64,000 nucleotides of DNA from Peptoniphilus_B koenoeneniae (lineage in GTDB: Bacteria; Bacillota; Clostridia; Tissierellales; Peptoniphilaceae): contig NZ_JAUSTN010000003.1 of assembly GCF_030812875.1 (NCBI RefSeq), positions 62,001-126,000 on the forward strand. The letters run 5' to 3'. Shown here in pieces: positions 51,273-60,398 of the stretch. Below the pieces are notes generated by a model. The model searched no databases. It was not told the DNA's origin and saw nothing but the letters and a program-made list of their open reading frames with translations. A program made the position numbers and the translations under genes. How positions within the stretch are numbered: position 1 is the stretch's first letter; every line of letters begins with the position of its first letter.

Positions 51273-52565
51273 TTATTTATTTTTATTAGGAACTAATTTT
51301 TCCATACCGCCCATATATGGTCTTAAAGGCTCAGGAATTTTTACGCTTCCGTCTTCTTGAAGAAGATTTTCAAGAAAAGCTATTAACATTCTTGGCGGTG
51401 CAACTACCGTATTGTTTAAGGTGTGTGCTAAATAATTTCCGTCTTTACCCTTTAATCTTATATTAAGTCTTCTTGCTTGAGCATCTCCCAAGTTTGAACA
51501 AGAACCTACTTCAAAATATTTCTTTTGACGAGGTGACCAAGCTTCTACATCAAGAGATTTAACTTTTAAATCAGCAAGGTCTCCTGAACAGCATTCAAGG
51601 GTTCTTACAGGGATTTCAAGACTTCTGAAAAATTCTACAGTGTTGTTCCAAAGTTGATCGTACCAATAGGGAGAATCTTCTGGTTTGCAAATTACAACCA
51701 TTTCTTGTTTTTCAAATTGGTGAATTCTGTAAACTCCTCTTTCTTCTATTCCGTGAGCCCCAACTTCTTTTCTAAAACAAGGTGAATAAGAGGTTAAAGT
51801 AAGAGGCATATCTTCTTCTGGACTTATTGTATCTATAAATTTTCCTATCATTGAGTGCTCGCTTGTGCCTATTAGATATAAGTCTTCTCCTTCGATTTTA
51901 TACATCATATTTTCCATTTCTGAAAAAGACATAACTCCCGTTACAACATCACTTCTAATCATAAAGGGTGGTACATAATAGGTAAAGCCCTTGTTAATCA
52001 TAAAGTCTCTTGCATAAGATAAAATTGCAGAGTGAAGTCTTGCTATATCTCCTCTTAAATAATAAAAGCCGTTTCCTGATGTTTTTCTTGCAGCATCAAG
52101 ATCTATTCCGTCAAAAGTTTCCATAATATCTATGTGGTAAGGAACTTCATAAGAGGGAACTTTAGGTTCTCCGAATCTTTGAAGCTCAACATTTTCACTG
52201 TCGTCTTTTCCTATAGGAACTGTATCGGCAATCATTTGAGGAATTACCATCATTATTTCTTTTACTTTTGCTTCCAGATTTTTTTCTTTTTCTTCAAGGG
52301 AGTTTAGTTCTTCATTTATTTTATTGACCTCATTTTTAACTTCTTCTGCCAATTCTTTTTCTTTCTTTTGCATATGCATTCCGATTTGTTTAGAAAGGGA
52401 ATTTCTTTTTGCACGAAGTTCATCACCCTTAGTTTTTGAATCTCTAAAATCCTTATCAAGTTCAATAACTTTGTCTACAAGTTTGATTTTTTCATCTTGG
52501 AATTTTTTCTTAATATTTTCCTTTACTAAATCAGGATTTTCCCTTAAAAATTTAATATCAAGCAT
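51273..52565 (-). CDS. serS: serine-tRNA ligase SerS
   Basis: A 430-residue class II aminoacyl-tRNA synthetase. The N-terminal coiled-coil arm (residues 25-105) reaches the long variable arm of tRNA-Ser. The catalytic domain has motif 2 (FRKEVGAHG...RGVYRIHQFEKQEM) and motif 3 (NNTVVAPPRMLIAFLENL), with the serine-binding GTSEHS. Expression is controlled by the T-box leader upstream. Confidence 0.97.
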   Translation of the reverse strand: MLDIKFLRENPDLVKENIKKKFQDEKIKLVDKVIELDKDFRDSKTKGDELRAKRNSLSKQIGMHMQKKEKELAEEVKNEVNKINEELNSLEEKEKNLEAKVKEIMMVIPQMIADTVPIGKDDSENVELQRFGEPKVPSYEVPYHIDIMETFDGIDLDAARKTSGNGFYYLRGDIARLHSAILSYARDFMINKGFTYYVPPFMIRSDVVTGVMSFSEMENMMYKIEGEDLYLIGTSEHSMIGKFIDTISPEEDMPLTLTSYSPCFRKEVGAHGIEERGVYRIHQFEKQEMVVICKPEDSPYWYDQLWNNTVEFFRSLEIPVRTLECCSGDLADLKVKSLDVEAWSPRQKKYFEVGSCSNLGDAQARRLNIRLKGKDGNYLAHTLNNTVVAPPRMLIAFLENLLQEDGSVKIPEPLRPYMGGMEKLVPNKNK

Positions 52566-52599
52566 TTTTTTCTCCTCTCAAATTTTATTTATTATTGCA

Positions 52600-52775
52600 T
52601 AAAAAAACCGCCCCTATAAAGGGACGGTTTAACCGCGTTGCCACCCAATTTGATTCTTTCGAATCCTCTTTAAATGTATGACTCCGAGACGGATTCAAGT
52701 TTTACGACACTTTCTTGCACCAAACGAAAGCTCTCTTTAGCCGATACGACTTTACTATTTCTCTTCACAGTCTTA
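52600..52775 (-). promoter_or_regulatory. T-box leader of serS
   Basis: On the minus strand the leader contains the T-box sequence GGGTGGCAACGCGG (52646-52633) just before the terminator, an AGAGAG segment and GGTG in stem I, and a TCC (Ser) triplet at 52693-52691 that could be the specifier. Uncharged tRNA-Ser would stabilise the antiterminator and switch serS on. Confidence 0.88.
52601..52629 (-). terminator. T-box terminator
   Basis: On the minus strand AACCGTCCC pairs with GGGGCGGTT, followed by T residues. Confidence 0.85.
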
Positions 52776-52834
52776 TTAAATTAGCTTAAATTATACATTT
52801 AAATATTTTTAAAGTCAAGATACAAAGAATCTAT

Positions 52835-53569
52835 CTATTTCTTTTCTTCTGTATTTGCAGGAATGATTTTTACAAGTCCTGTCTTAAGCATTATTTTTGC
52901 ACAAATTACTGACATTATAATGGAAATTACAATCCAAATACCTTCTTTTCCTACAACTTTACCACCTGTCAAATGCCAAATAATCATAATTACTGCAGGA
53001 ACACATAGGGGTAAAAGTTTATTCTTAACAGTATTTTTACCTGATTTATTTCCTGAAAGCATTGTATAGAATAAGGAACCAAATAGGGCAGGTAAAATAT
53101 ATTTAGATGCTACTTGAACTGGTTCTGATTGTAAAAATGGTTGAAGAGGAATTAAAAGAACAACTCCTAAGGCTATTATTAACATTGTAATAAGTGATGA
53201 TGAAGCTATTGCAATCAAACTTATTACATCAGATTCTTCAGTGCCTTGTTCCAAGTTCATAAGAGCTTGAGCATTTAAGGCACAGGGAATTTTTAAGTTT
53301 GTAACATTTCCGGTTATATATGCAAGATAAGTTCCAGATCCTAAAATAGGTCCATAACTTATAAATTCTGCAAGAACTGTTGGAATGAAAACTGCAAGAA
53401 GAGTACTTGCTATGGCTAAAACTTCTTTTAAATCAAATCTTAAGCTGTAAGATACTGCAATTAAATATGGAACTAAAAGCATGGCACCTATACTTAATAC
53501 AGATCCTATTCTTCCTACTCTGTGAATTGTATTAAAATATTTTGTTTTTTGTAAATCTTTATTATCCAT
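52835..53569 (-). CDS. membrane protein, partner of the DUF5058 protein
   Basis: A 244-residue integral membrane protein with about seven helices. SYGPILGSGTYLAYITGNVTNLKIPC in the first half suggests a substrate or re-entrant region. I do not recognise a named family. It lies 9 bases after the DUF5058 gene, which itself follows an M20 amidohydrolase, so the two membrane proteins are probably two halves of one transporter. Confidence 0.65.
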   Translation of the reverse strand: MDNKDLQKTKYFNTIHRVGRIGSVLSIGAMLLVPYLIAVSYSLRFDLKEVLAIASTLLAVFIPTVLAEFISYGPILGSGTYLAYITGNVTNLKIPCALNAQALMNLEQGTEESDVISLIAIASSSLITMLIIALGVVLLIPLQPFLQSEPVQVASKYILPALFGSLFYTMLSGNKSGKNTVKNKLLPLCVPAVIMIIWHLTGGKVVGKEGIWIVISIIMSVICAKIMLKTGLVKIIPANTEEKK

Positions 53570-53578
53570 GATTTCCTC

Positions 53579-54298
53579 CTATAAAAGCATGCTTTCAAAA
53601 ATAATTGAAAGTCCCATTCCTACAATAAGTGCAAAGGCTAAAACAAATTCTTTCATCCAAGATATCTTCATCTTTTCTGCAAGTTTTAAAAGAATAATGG
53701 AAACTAAAAAACTTGCTGCAAAAACAAGAATGGAAACTTTTCCTTTAAGTAGTTGAGATATGGAAAGTACTGTAATCATTGCAAGAGTAAAGTAACCTAT
53801 TATTAAAGTACCTTCTGCTCCACTCTTAGTTTTAAATTTTGTTACTCCCTTGTGGTAAGACTTACCTAAGAATATATTTAAAACTGCTGCAAAAATTATA
53901 CTTATACTCATTACCATAAAAATTGCAGGAACTAAGTTTACATCCGTTCCATTTATAAATTCCGACATGTTTTCATAACCTGCAGCACTTGTTACCATAC
54001 TTGCAGCAGTAAGCTCATACATAAGAGCTCCTATAACTGATAGTCTAAACCATGCCCAGGGTGTACCTACAACTGTAGATAAACTTGCAAGTCCTATGTC
54101 TATTGATACTGATGGCACTATAGAAAAAAGTACCGATGATTTTATAACCTTATTAATATCTTTATTTGTAAATCCCAATTCTTTTGCTCTTTTTATTGCA
54201 AGTTTTAATGATACTAAAATAAATGCAACTACTATAAGTAGGGAACAAATTACCATAATATATAGTGATTTTCCATTGACTATATCTCTAACGTTCAT
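53579..54298 (-). CDS. DUF5058-family membrane protein
   Basis: A 239-residue membrane protein with about six helices. The N-terminal LVSLKLAIKRAKELGFTNKDINKVIKSS followed by FSIVPSVSIDIGLASLSTVVGTPWAWFRLSVIGALMYEL matches my memory of DUF5058 (quoted here only in parts: SIVPSVSI and GTPWAWFRLSVIGA). Function is not established. It is coupled to an M20 amidohydrolase (18 bases) and a second membrane protein; uptake of an amide substrate is a reasonable guess. Confidence 0.72.
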   Translation of the reverse strand: MNVRDIVNGKSLYIMVICSLLIVVAFILVSLKLAIKRAKELGFTNKDINKVIKSSVLFSIVPSVSIDIGLASLSTVVGTPWAWFRLSVIGALMYELTAASMVTSAAGYENMSEFINGTDVNLVPAIFMVMSISIIFAAVLNIFLGKSYHKGVTKFKTKSGAEGTLIIGYFTLAMITVLSISQLLKGKVSILVFAASFLVSIILLKLAEKMKISWMKEFVLAFALIVGMGLSIIFESMLL

Positions 54299-54316
54299 AA
54301 TAACCTCCTGTTAAAA

Positions 54317-55756
54317 TTATGCTTGAATTTTTGGATCTCTTATTTTTAATTCTTTAGGTATTGGAGAAATATATTTTTCTCCTCTTTCTTCAATTAATTC
54401 TTCTTTTGCTTTTTTTATAATTTCAGGATTATTTAAAGCTCTTATTGCAGTTAGGGCTAAAGTGCCAACTGCTCTATCCATACCTTTTTTTGCAATTTCA
54501 GTTTTTCCTTGAGAAACTCTTTGCCAAGAGTGAAGAGGAGTTGCAAAGGCTGCTGTTGAAATTAAACATTGGGCTGTGGGAACGCATTTACTAAAATCTC
54601 CAACATCTGTTGAGCCGTTTGCCATATCTGAATTTTTTCCCATTATTATAATGTCACTTATAAGGCCTTTTTCTGCATATTCCTTAGCCTTGGCCATGCC
54701 TACAAATCTTGACAGACTTTTTACGGTTCCGTCTATAATTTCAGGACTTAAAGTGGTCATAAATTTTTTTGCTTCCTTGTAATCTTCTTGACTATAATCT
54801 TGACCTCCTATATCTTTTAAAGCTTCTTCCATTAATTTTGTCAAAGTTGGGTTTGGAAGATAATCCGAAATCGCCAAATCAAATTCAACATCTAACTTAG
54901 TTCCTGTCATAAGAGCTGCACCTTTTGCACAATCTACAACTCTTTCATAGGCTGACATGGCATCTTCCATCCTTGGAGCTCTTATAAAATAATAAACTGC
55001 CCCACTTGCTTGAACTACATTTGGAGCCTTTCCTCCAACATCCAAGTACGAATAGTGCATTCTAATATCACTTTTAACATGTTCTCTTAAGTAATTAACT
55101 CCCACATTCATAAGTTCGCAGGCATCAAGAGCAGATCTACCTAACTCAGGAGATGCAGCTGCGTGAGAGCTTATTCCCTTAAATTTAAAAGTTGCAATTA
55201 CATTTGCAAGAGATCCACATTCCCAAACAGAATTTACTGAAGCGGGATGCCAAGTAAAACCTATGTCCAAACCGTCAAAAATTCCATCTCTTGCCATAAA
55301 TGTTTTTCCGGCATCTCTTTCTTCAGAAGGAGTCCCGAAAATTTTAATTGTTCCCTTTTTATTTTCTTTTTCCATGTAGGCCTTTAAAACAAAAGCTGCA
55401 GCTATTGCACCTACTCCCAAAAGATTGTGGCCACAACCATGACCAGCTCCTTTTTCTGTCAAAGCTTCCTGTTTCAAAGAACATTCCTTTTGGCTAAGTC
55501 CGGGTAGAGCATCATACTCTGCTGTAAAAGCGATTGCAGGCTTACCTTCTCCCCAAGTTGCCACAAAACTTGTAGGCATATCCGCAAGACCTTCTTTAAC
55601 TTCAAAGCCTTCTTTTCTAATTGCATCGCAAAGAATTTTTTGGCTTTTAAATTCTTCTAGACCCAGCTCTGGATTGTCCCAAATGGCATCACTTAGCTTT
55701 CTGTAGCCTTCTTTCTTGCTGTCAATAATTTCTTTTACAATTTTTACGTCTTCCAT
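54317..55756 (-). CDS. M20-family amidohydrolase (AbgB-like)
   Basis: A 479-residue metallopeptidase-like hydrolase. Metal-site landmarks are GAGHGCGHNLLGVGAIAAA and GTPSEERDAGKT, with WHPASVN and a C-terminal STDVGDFSKCVPTAQCLI typical of the AbgB (p-aminobenzoyl-glutamate hydrolase subunit B) branch. No AbgA-like partner is adjacent. With the two membrane proteins downstream it forms an apparent uptake-and-cleavage operon for a small amide, such as an N-acyl amino acid or aminobenzoyl-glutamate. Confidence 0.87.
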   Translation of the reverse strand: MEDVKIVKEIIDSKKEGYRKLSDAIWDNPELGLEEFKSQKILCDAIRKEGFEVKEGLADMPTSFVATWGEGKPAIAFTAEYDALPGLSQKECSLKQEALTEKGAGHGCGHNLLGVGAIAAAFVLKAYMEKENKKGTIKIFGTPSEERDAGKTFMARDGIFDGLDIGFTWHPASVNSVWECGSLANVIATFKFKGISSHAAASPELGRSALDACELMNVGVNYLREHVKSDIRMHYSYLDVGGKAPNVVQASGAVYYFIRAPRMEDAMSAYERVVDCAKGAALMTGTKLDVEFDLAISDYLPNPTLTKLMEEALKDIGGQDYSQEDYKEAKKFMTTLSPEIIDGTVKSLSRFVGMAKAKEYAEKGLISDIIIMGKNSDMANGSTDVGDFSKCVPTAQCLISTAAFATPLHSWQRVSQGKTEIAKKGMDRAVGTLALTAIRALNNPEIIKKAKEELIEERGEKYISPIPKELKIRDPKIQA

Positions 55757-55870
55757 TAAATCTCTCCCTTCTTTAAGTTTAAAAAAACTTTTATTTTAAG
55801 TATCATATCACCCTGCTAATAAACAATCAAATTAGCAAAATATAATATGATATACGTTTTCAAGTCATTT

Positions 55871-55906
55871 TACAAATAAAAAAGAGCAAAATTAATTGCT
55901 CTTTTA
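55871..55906 (-). terminator. terminator after ppk2
   Basis: AAAGAGCA pairs with TGCTCTTT; on the minus strand TTTTTT follows. Confidence 0.8.
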
Positions 55907-55910
55907 AAAT

Positions 55911-56774
55911 CTATTCTTCTGCTTTTAAAATCTTTCTTGCTTCTCCCAGTTGACTTTCCTCTTCTTTACTCAATTTTGGAAATTCCGGATTCATTTTTTC
56001 AAGTTTTTGTCTTAAAATCTCGGAAATTAAAAACCTTGAAAACCATTTTTGGTCAGCCGGTAAAATATACCAGGGGGCATATTCCGTTGAAGTATTTTTT
56101 AAAACGCTTTCATAAGTTTTCATATATTTTTCAAAGTATTTTCTCTCTTCAATGTCTGAATAGGAAAATTTCCAATGTTTATCAGGTCTTTCAACCCTAT
56201 CAAGAAGTCTTAAACGTTGTTCTTCCTTCGAAACATGTAAAAAGAATTTTAAAACTTCAAAGCCATTTTCATAAAGATATTTTTCAAAATCATTTATCTG
56301 TCTGTATCTTTTTTTCCAAACATCATCTTCAATTAATTCTTCAGGAAGATTTGAATTTTCTAAAAGATTATGAACTCTTGTAACTATAACATCTTCATAG
56401 TGACTTCTGTTAAAAATACCTATTTCTCCTCTTGCCGGAAGAGCCTTATTTATTCTCCACAAATAATCATGGTCCAGTTCTTCATTAGAAGGCTGTTTAA
56501 AAGCTCTCACAGGCGTTCCCTGAGGGTTTAAAGCGGTCAGGACATGTTTTATTATACCGTCTTTTCCAGCAGCGTCCATGGCCTGTAAAACTATTACAAT
56601 ACCTCTTTGGTTTTCAGCATATAATTTTTCTTGTAAAACTTTTAAAACTTCAAGATTTTCCGGTGTAAGTTCTTTTTTTGTAATATCTTTTTCAAAATCT
56701 TTTGGAGCTCTTGTTGAAAATTTTCCCAAGTTAATAGGCTTGTCATGTATAACCCTATATTTTTCAGTATTCAT
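55911..56774 (-). CDS. ppk2: polyphosphate kinase 2-family protein
   Basis: A 287-residue PPK2 enzyme that moves phosphate between polyphosphate and nucleotides. The P-loop is QAMDAAGKDGII, followed by the PPK2 lid and catalytic region (GTPVRAFKQPSNEELDHDYLWRI, GEIGIFNRSHYEDVI) and YILPADQKWFSR. The length fits a single-domain PPK2. Whether it prefers AMP, ADP or GDP cannot be told. It stands alone between the M20 operon and the riboflavin operon. Confidence 0.93.
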   Translation of the reverse strand: MNTEKYRVIHDKPINLGKFSTRAPKDFEKDITKKELTPENLEVLKVLQEKLYAENQRGIVIVLQAMDAAGKDGIIKHVLTALNPQGTPVRAFKQPSNEELDHDYLWRINKALPARGEIGIFNRSHYEDVIVTRVHNLLENSNLPEELIEDDVWKKRYRQINDFEKYLYENGFEVLKFFLHVSKEEQRLRLLDRVERPDKHWKFSYSDIEERKYFEKYMKTYESVLKNTSTEYAPWYILPADQKWFSRFLISEILRQKLEKMNPEFPKLSKEEESQLGEARKILKAEE

Positions 56775-56810
56775 TTTTTAACTCCTTTCGTATTAAATAT
56801 TTAAACATAA

Positions 56811-57275
56811 TTAATTTATTTGATCAATTAAATTTACCATTTCTATAGCTGAAACTGCTGCTTCAAATCCTTTATTTCCAGCTTTTGTCCCTGCACGTTC
56901 TATGGCCTGTTCAATAGAATCTGTTGTAAGGACTCCAAATATTACTGGAATTCCTGTTTTTAAAGATGTTTGTGCAATTCCCTTTGAAACTTCACTTGAA
57001 ACATATTCAAAATGAGAAGTTGCTCCTCTTATTACTGCTCCAAGACAAATTACAGCATGAAATTTTTTTGATTCTGCACACTTTTGAGCTATAAGGGGAA
57101 TTTCAAAAGCACCAGGAACCCAAAAAATCTCAATTTCATCTTCTTTTACTCCATGACGACTTAAGCCGTCTATAGCTCCGTCCAATAATTTTGATCCTAT
57201 AAATTCATTAAATCTTCCTACTATTATTGCAAACTTTTTACCTTTTGCAGTAAGGTCTCCACCGTGAATTCTCAT
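56811..57275 (-). CDS. ribH: 6,7-dimethyl-8-ribityllumazine synthase RibH
   Basis: A 154-residue lumazine synthase, which joins the pyrimidine product of RibD with dihydroxybutanone phosphate. Signature segments are VGRFNEFI, WVPGAFEIPL, CLGAVIRGATSHFEYV and GVLTTDSIEQAIERAGTKAGNKG. It is the last gene of the riboflavin operon and overlaps ribBA by 4 bases. Confidence 0.97.
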   Translation of the reverse strand: MRIHGGDLTAKGKKFAIIVGRFNEFIGSKLLDGAIDGLSRHGVKEDEIEIFWVPGAFEIPLIAQKCAESKKFHAVICLGAVIRGATSHFEYVSSEVSKGIAQTSLKTGIPVIFGVLTTDSIEQAIERAGTKAGNKGFEAAVSAIEMVNLIDQIN

Positions 57276-58483
57276 TTTTCCTCCTCAAATTCTTTTAAAA
57301 TATGTTTCATTTTTTTTGCTTTGGTCTTTAAATAAAATCTGTCCACTTCATTTGACTTAATTTCTATGGGGACTCTTTCCTTTATTTCCATTCCATATTC
57401 TTCCAAAGAATATACCTTGTCTGGATTATTTGTTAAAAGCCTTAATTCATGAACTCCCAAGTCTTGTAAAATTTGTGCCCCTTTTGAATAATCTCTCATA
57501 TCTTCAGGAAAACCTAAAGCAAGATTTGCTTCAACTGTATCCATACCTTGGTCTTGAAGGGCATAGGCACGAATTTTATTTAAAAGTCCTATTCCTCTTC
57601 CTTCCTGTCTCATGTACAAAAGGATGCCTCTACCCTCTTCATTAATTCTTTTCATGGCAAGTTGTAGCTGATTTCCACAGTCGCACCTTAAAGAACCGAA
57701 AGCATCTCCTGTTAAACATTCAGAGTGAACTCTGCAAAGAAGATTTTTTCCATCTCCTATATTTCCCTTAACAAGGGCAACGTGATGTTCTCCAGTAATA
57801 GTGTCTAAATAGGCGTGAGCTGTAAACTCTCCATATTTTGTAGGAAGTTTTGCCACAGCTATTTTTCTCACCATTTTTTCATGTTTCTTTCTATATTTTG
57901 CAATGGCATCAATAGTTGTGATTTTCATATTAAACTTTTCAGCAAGGGCAAAAATATCCTTTCCCCTTAACATGTGGCCGTCTTCAGCCATAATTTCACA
58001 ACAAAGACCAATTTCTTTAAGACCTGCTATTTTTAAAAGATCTACAGTTCCTTCTGTATGACCCCTTCTTACTAAAACTCCCCCTGTCCTTGCAATTAAA
58101 GGAAACATATGACCCGGTCTTCTAAAATCTTCAGGACTTGCAGAATCTTCTGTTGTTTTTATTGCAGTTAAACTTCTTTCATAGGCAGAAATTCCCGTAC
58201 TTGTATCCTTATGATCAATTGAAACTGTAAATGCCGTTGAATGATTATCTGTGTTTTCATTTACCATTTGAGGTAAACCAAGTTTTTCTCCATAAAACTT
58301 ACTCATGGGCATACAGATTAAGCCCCTGGCATATTTTGCCATCATATTAATATTTTCAGGACTGGCAAATTCTGCCGCACAAATGAAATCTCCTTCATTT
58401 TCCCTGTCTGGATCATCAGTAACAATGATTATTTCTCCATTTTTAAGTGCTTTTACAACTTCTTCAATAGTATTAATTTTCAT
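57272..58483 (-). CDS. ribBA: bifunctional DHBP synthase / GTP cyclohydrolase II RibBA
   Basis: A 403-residue fusion. Residues 1-200 are dihydroxybutanone-phosphate synthase (DDPDRENEGDF, RPGHMFPL, GHTEGTVDL). Residues about 205-400 are GTP cyclohydrolase II with the zinc site in HSECLTGDAFGSLRCDCG and the catalytic region MRQEGRGIGLLNK. It supplies both precursors for lumazine synthesis. Confidence 0.97.
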   Translation of the reverse strand: MKINTIEEVVKALKNGEIIIVTDDPDRENEGDFICAAEFASPENINMMAKYARGLICMPMSKFYGEKLGLPQMVNENTDNHSTAFTVSIDHKDTSTGISAYERSLTAIKTTEDSASPEDFRRPGHMFPLIARTGGVLVRRGHTEGTVDLLKIAGLKEIGLCCEIMAEDGHMLRGKDIFALAEKFNMKITTIDAIAKYRKKHEKMVRKIAVAKLPTKYGEFTAHAYLDTITGEHHVALVKGNIGDGKNLLCRVHSECLTGDAFGSLRCDCGNQLQLAMKRINEEGRGILLYMRQEGRGIGLLNKIRAYALQDQGMDTVEANLALGFPEDMRDYSKGAQILQDLGVHELRLLTNNPDKVYSLEEYGMEIKERVPIEIKSNEVDRFYLKTKAKKMKHILKEFEEEK

Positions 58484-58492
58484 ATCTACTCC

Positions 58493-59119
58493 TTAAAAAT
58501 CTTTAAGCAAATCCATTGAAATTTCACTTTCCCTATAGGGAGTAAAAAGTCTTTCAATGTACCTACCTATAATATCAGTTTCAATATTTATTAAATCTCC
58601 TGTCCTAAGTTTGGTAAGGGTGGTTTCCTTTAAAGTTGTGGGAATAATGGAAACTACAAAAGAATCTGCATTTACTTTTGATACTGTAAGAGAGATGCCG
58701 TTAAGGGTAACTGAACCTTTCTTTACTATATACTTTAAAATTTCTTTAGAGGCGCTTATGTGATATTCCACAAGATTATTTAAATTTACAATTTTTATTA
58801 TCCTGCCCAGTCCATCAACGTGGCCTTGAACAATATGACCATTTAATCTCCCATTAGAAGGAAGAGCCCTTTCAAGATTTACAAAAGAACCCTTTTTTAT
58901 TTCTTTTAAAGTCGTCCCATCAATAGTTGCCTTCATAATATCAGCCTCAAAAAAATCTTTGCCTAAATTTGTCACTGTAAGGCAAACTCCATTTGTTGCA
59001 ATGGACTCTCCAAGACCTATGTCAGTAACTTTTTTTGCCCTAATTTTAATTTTATAAAGGTCATTTTTCTTTTGTATACTTTCAACTATCCCCACTTCTT
59101 CAATTATTCCGGTAAACAT
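58493..59119 (-). CDS. ribE: riboflavin synthase RibE
   Basis: A 208-residue riboflavin synthase alpha chain made of two lumazine-binding repeats: MFTGIIEEVG...ATNGVCLTVT and NGHIVQGHVDGLG...VTLNGISLTV. It dismutates two lumazines to riboflavin. It overlaps ribD by 16 bases. The gene is called ribC in some nomenclatures. Confidence 0.97.
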   Translation of the reverse strand: MFTGIIEEVGIVESIQKKNDLYKIKIRAKKVTDIGLGESIATNGVCLTVTNLGKDFFEADIMKATIDGTTLKEIKKGSFVNLERALPSNGRLNGHIVQGHVDGLGRIIKIVNLNNLVEYHISASKEILKYIVKKGSVTLNGISLTVSKVNADSFVVSIIPTTLKETTLTKLRTGDLINIETDIIGRYIERLFTPYRESEISMDLLKDF

Positions 59120-60207
59120 ATTTCACCTCTTATGCACAAATCTTCATCAAACCTGTCAATTTTTATATTTTTTAACCTTATGGAATCTTCTAAATTTTTA
59201 AAACCTTGACCTTCAACACTTGTAAGAGCATCTCTTCCTCCTATTATTTTAGGAGCTAAGAAAAAATATCCGTAATTTACGAGGCCCTCACTTAACATGG
59301 AAAAATTTAAATTCCCCCCTCCTTCAAGAAGGATACTTGAAATATTTTTTGAACCTAAATCTTTAAGCATTTCCCTTAAATCCACTTGCTTATCTGAATT
59401 TGTTACAACAATTTCAAGGTTTTCAACCCTACAAAGTTTTTTATAAACTTCCCTGTCATAATTTTTGCTTGTGTAAATATAAGTTTTACTTCCTATATCT
59501 TTTTTTAAGAGCTTTGAATCCAAAGGAATCCTAAGCTTAGAATCCACAATAATTCTATTGGGCTGAGATGGATTTAAAATATCTCTTACATTAAGACTTG
59601 GATCATCTTTAATAATTGTATTTATGCCAACTAAAATTCCGTCTAAATCATTTCTTAAACTATGGGCAAATCTTCTTGAAGCTTCAGAACTTATCCACTT
59701 GGAATTTCCTGTAAAAGTTGCAATTTTTCCATCAAGACTTGTTGCAGTTTTCAAAACTACATAGGGTCTTTTATTTTTAATAAAATAAAAAAACTTTTTG
59801 TTTAAGTCCCGACATTGGTCTTCTAAAACTCCCAGCCTTACTTCAATTCCATTGTCCCTTAATTTTTGAATCCCCTTGCCTGCAACTTTTTCATTTGAAT
59901 CAAGGCAGCCCACCACAACTCTTTTAATTTTTGATTTAATAATTAAATCTGTACATGGTGGAGTCTTGCCAAAATGAGAGCAGGGCTCCAGGTTTACATA
60001 AAGATCTGAGCCTTCAAGAGAAACCTTTGAATTTAAAATTGCATTTCTTTCAGCATGGTTTTCTCCAAATTTTTCATGATAACCCTGAGAAATAATCTTC
60101 CCATCTTTTACAATAACGCACCCTACAAGAGGGTTTGACCTTGTGTGTCCTCTTCCAAGTTTTGCAAGTTCAATTGTTTTTTTAATAAATAATTCGTCTA
60201 ATTCCAT
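59104..60207 (-). CDS. ribD: bifunctional riboflavin deaminase/reductase RibD
   Basis: A 367-residue enzyme. The N-terminal deaminase has the zinc site HAERNAI and PCSHFGKTPPC; the C-terminal reductase begins near residue 145 (RPYVVLKTATSLDGKIA, then GGGNLNFSML). It is the first gene after the FMN riboswitch. Its ribosome binding site (AAAGGGG) is part of the terminator hairpin. Confidence 0.97.
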   Translation of the reverse strand: MELDELFIKKTIELAKLGRGHTRSNPLVGCVIVKDGKIISQGYHEKFGENHAERNAILNSKVSLEGSDLYVNLEPCSHFGKTPPCTDLIIKSKIKRVVVGCLDSNEKVAGKGIQKLRDNGIEVRLGVLEDQCRDLNKKFFYFIKNKRPYVVLKTATSLDGKIATFTGNSKWISSEASRRFAHSLRNDLDGILVGINTIIKDDPSLNVRDILNPSQPNRIIVDSKLRIPLDSKLLKKDIGSKTYIYTSKNYDREVYKKLCRVENLEIVVTNSDKQVDLREMLKDLGSKNISSILLEGGGNLNFSMLSEGLVNYGYFFLAPKIIGGRDALTSVEGQGFKNLEDSIRLKNIKIDRFDEDLCIRGEICLPE

Positions 60208-60230
60208 AAAAAAAAGCCCCTTTCAAGGCT
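60208..60230 (-). terminator. FMN riboswitch terminator
   Basis: On the minus strand AAGCC pairs with GGCTT, followed by seven T that run directly into the ribD ATG. The stem includes the ribosome binding site. Confidence 0.75.
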
Positions 60231-60242
60231 TACAAAAATATT

Positions 60243-60346
60243 ACTTCTTTCATCCGGACTATAACCGTCGGTATCGGAATTTCACCGATTCATGCAAATG
60301 CTCGCGGACTTTACCGCCGGTGAGGAATTACACCTCGCCCTGAAGA
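60243..60346 (-). ncRNA. FMN riboswitch (RFN element)
   Basis: On the minus strand the conserved order is present: AGGGCGAGGTG, ATTCCTCACCGGCGGTAAAG, GTCCGCGAGC, GAATCGGTG, ATTCCGATACCGACGG, AGTCCGGATGAAAGAAG. P1 closes from TCTTC with GAAGA-like sequence. FMN binding would terminate or block ribD translation. Confidence 0.97.
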
Positions 60347-60370
60347 TTTAAAAATATCTACTTAATTAAT

Positions 60371-60398
60371 ATAATAGCATTATGGTAAATTATGTCAA
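60371..60398 (-). promoter_or_regulatory. promoter of the riboflavin operon
   Basis: On the minus strand TTGACA (60398-60393), 16 bases, TATTAT (60376-60371), 24 bases before the riboswitch. The -35 overlaps the end of the upstream amidohydrolase gene. Confidence 0.65.
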
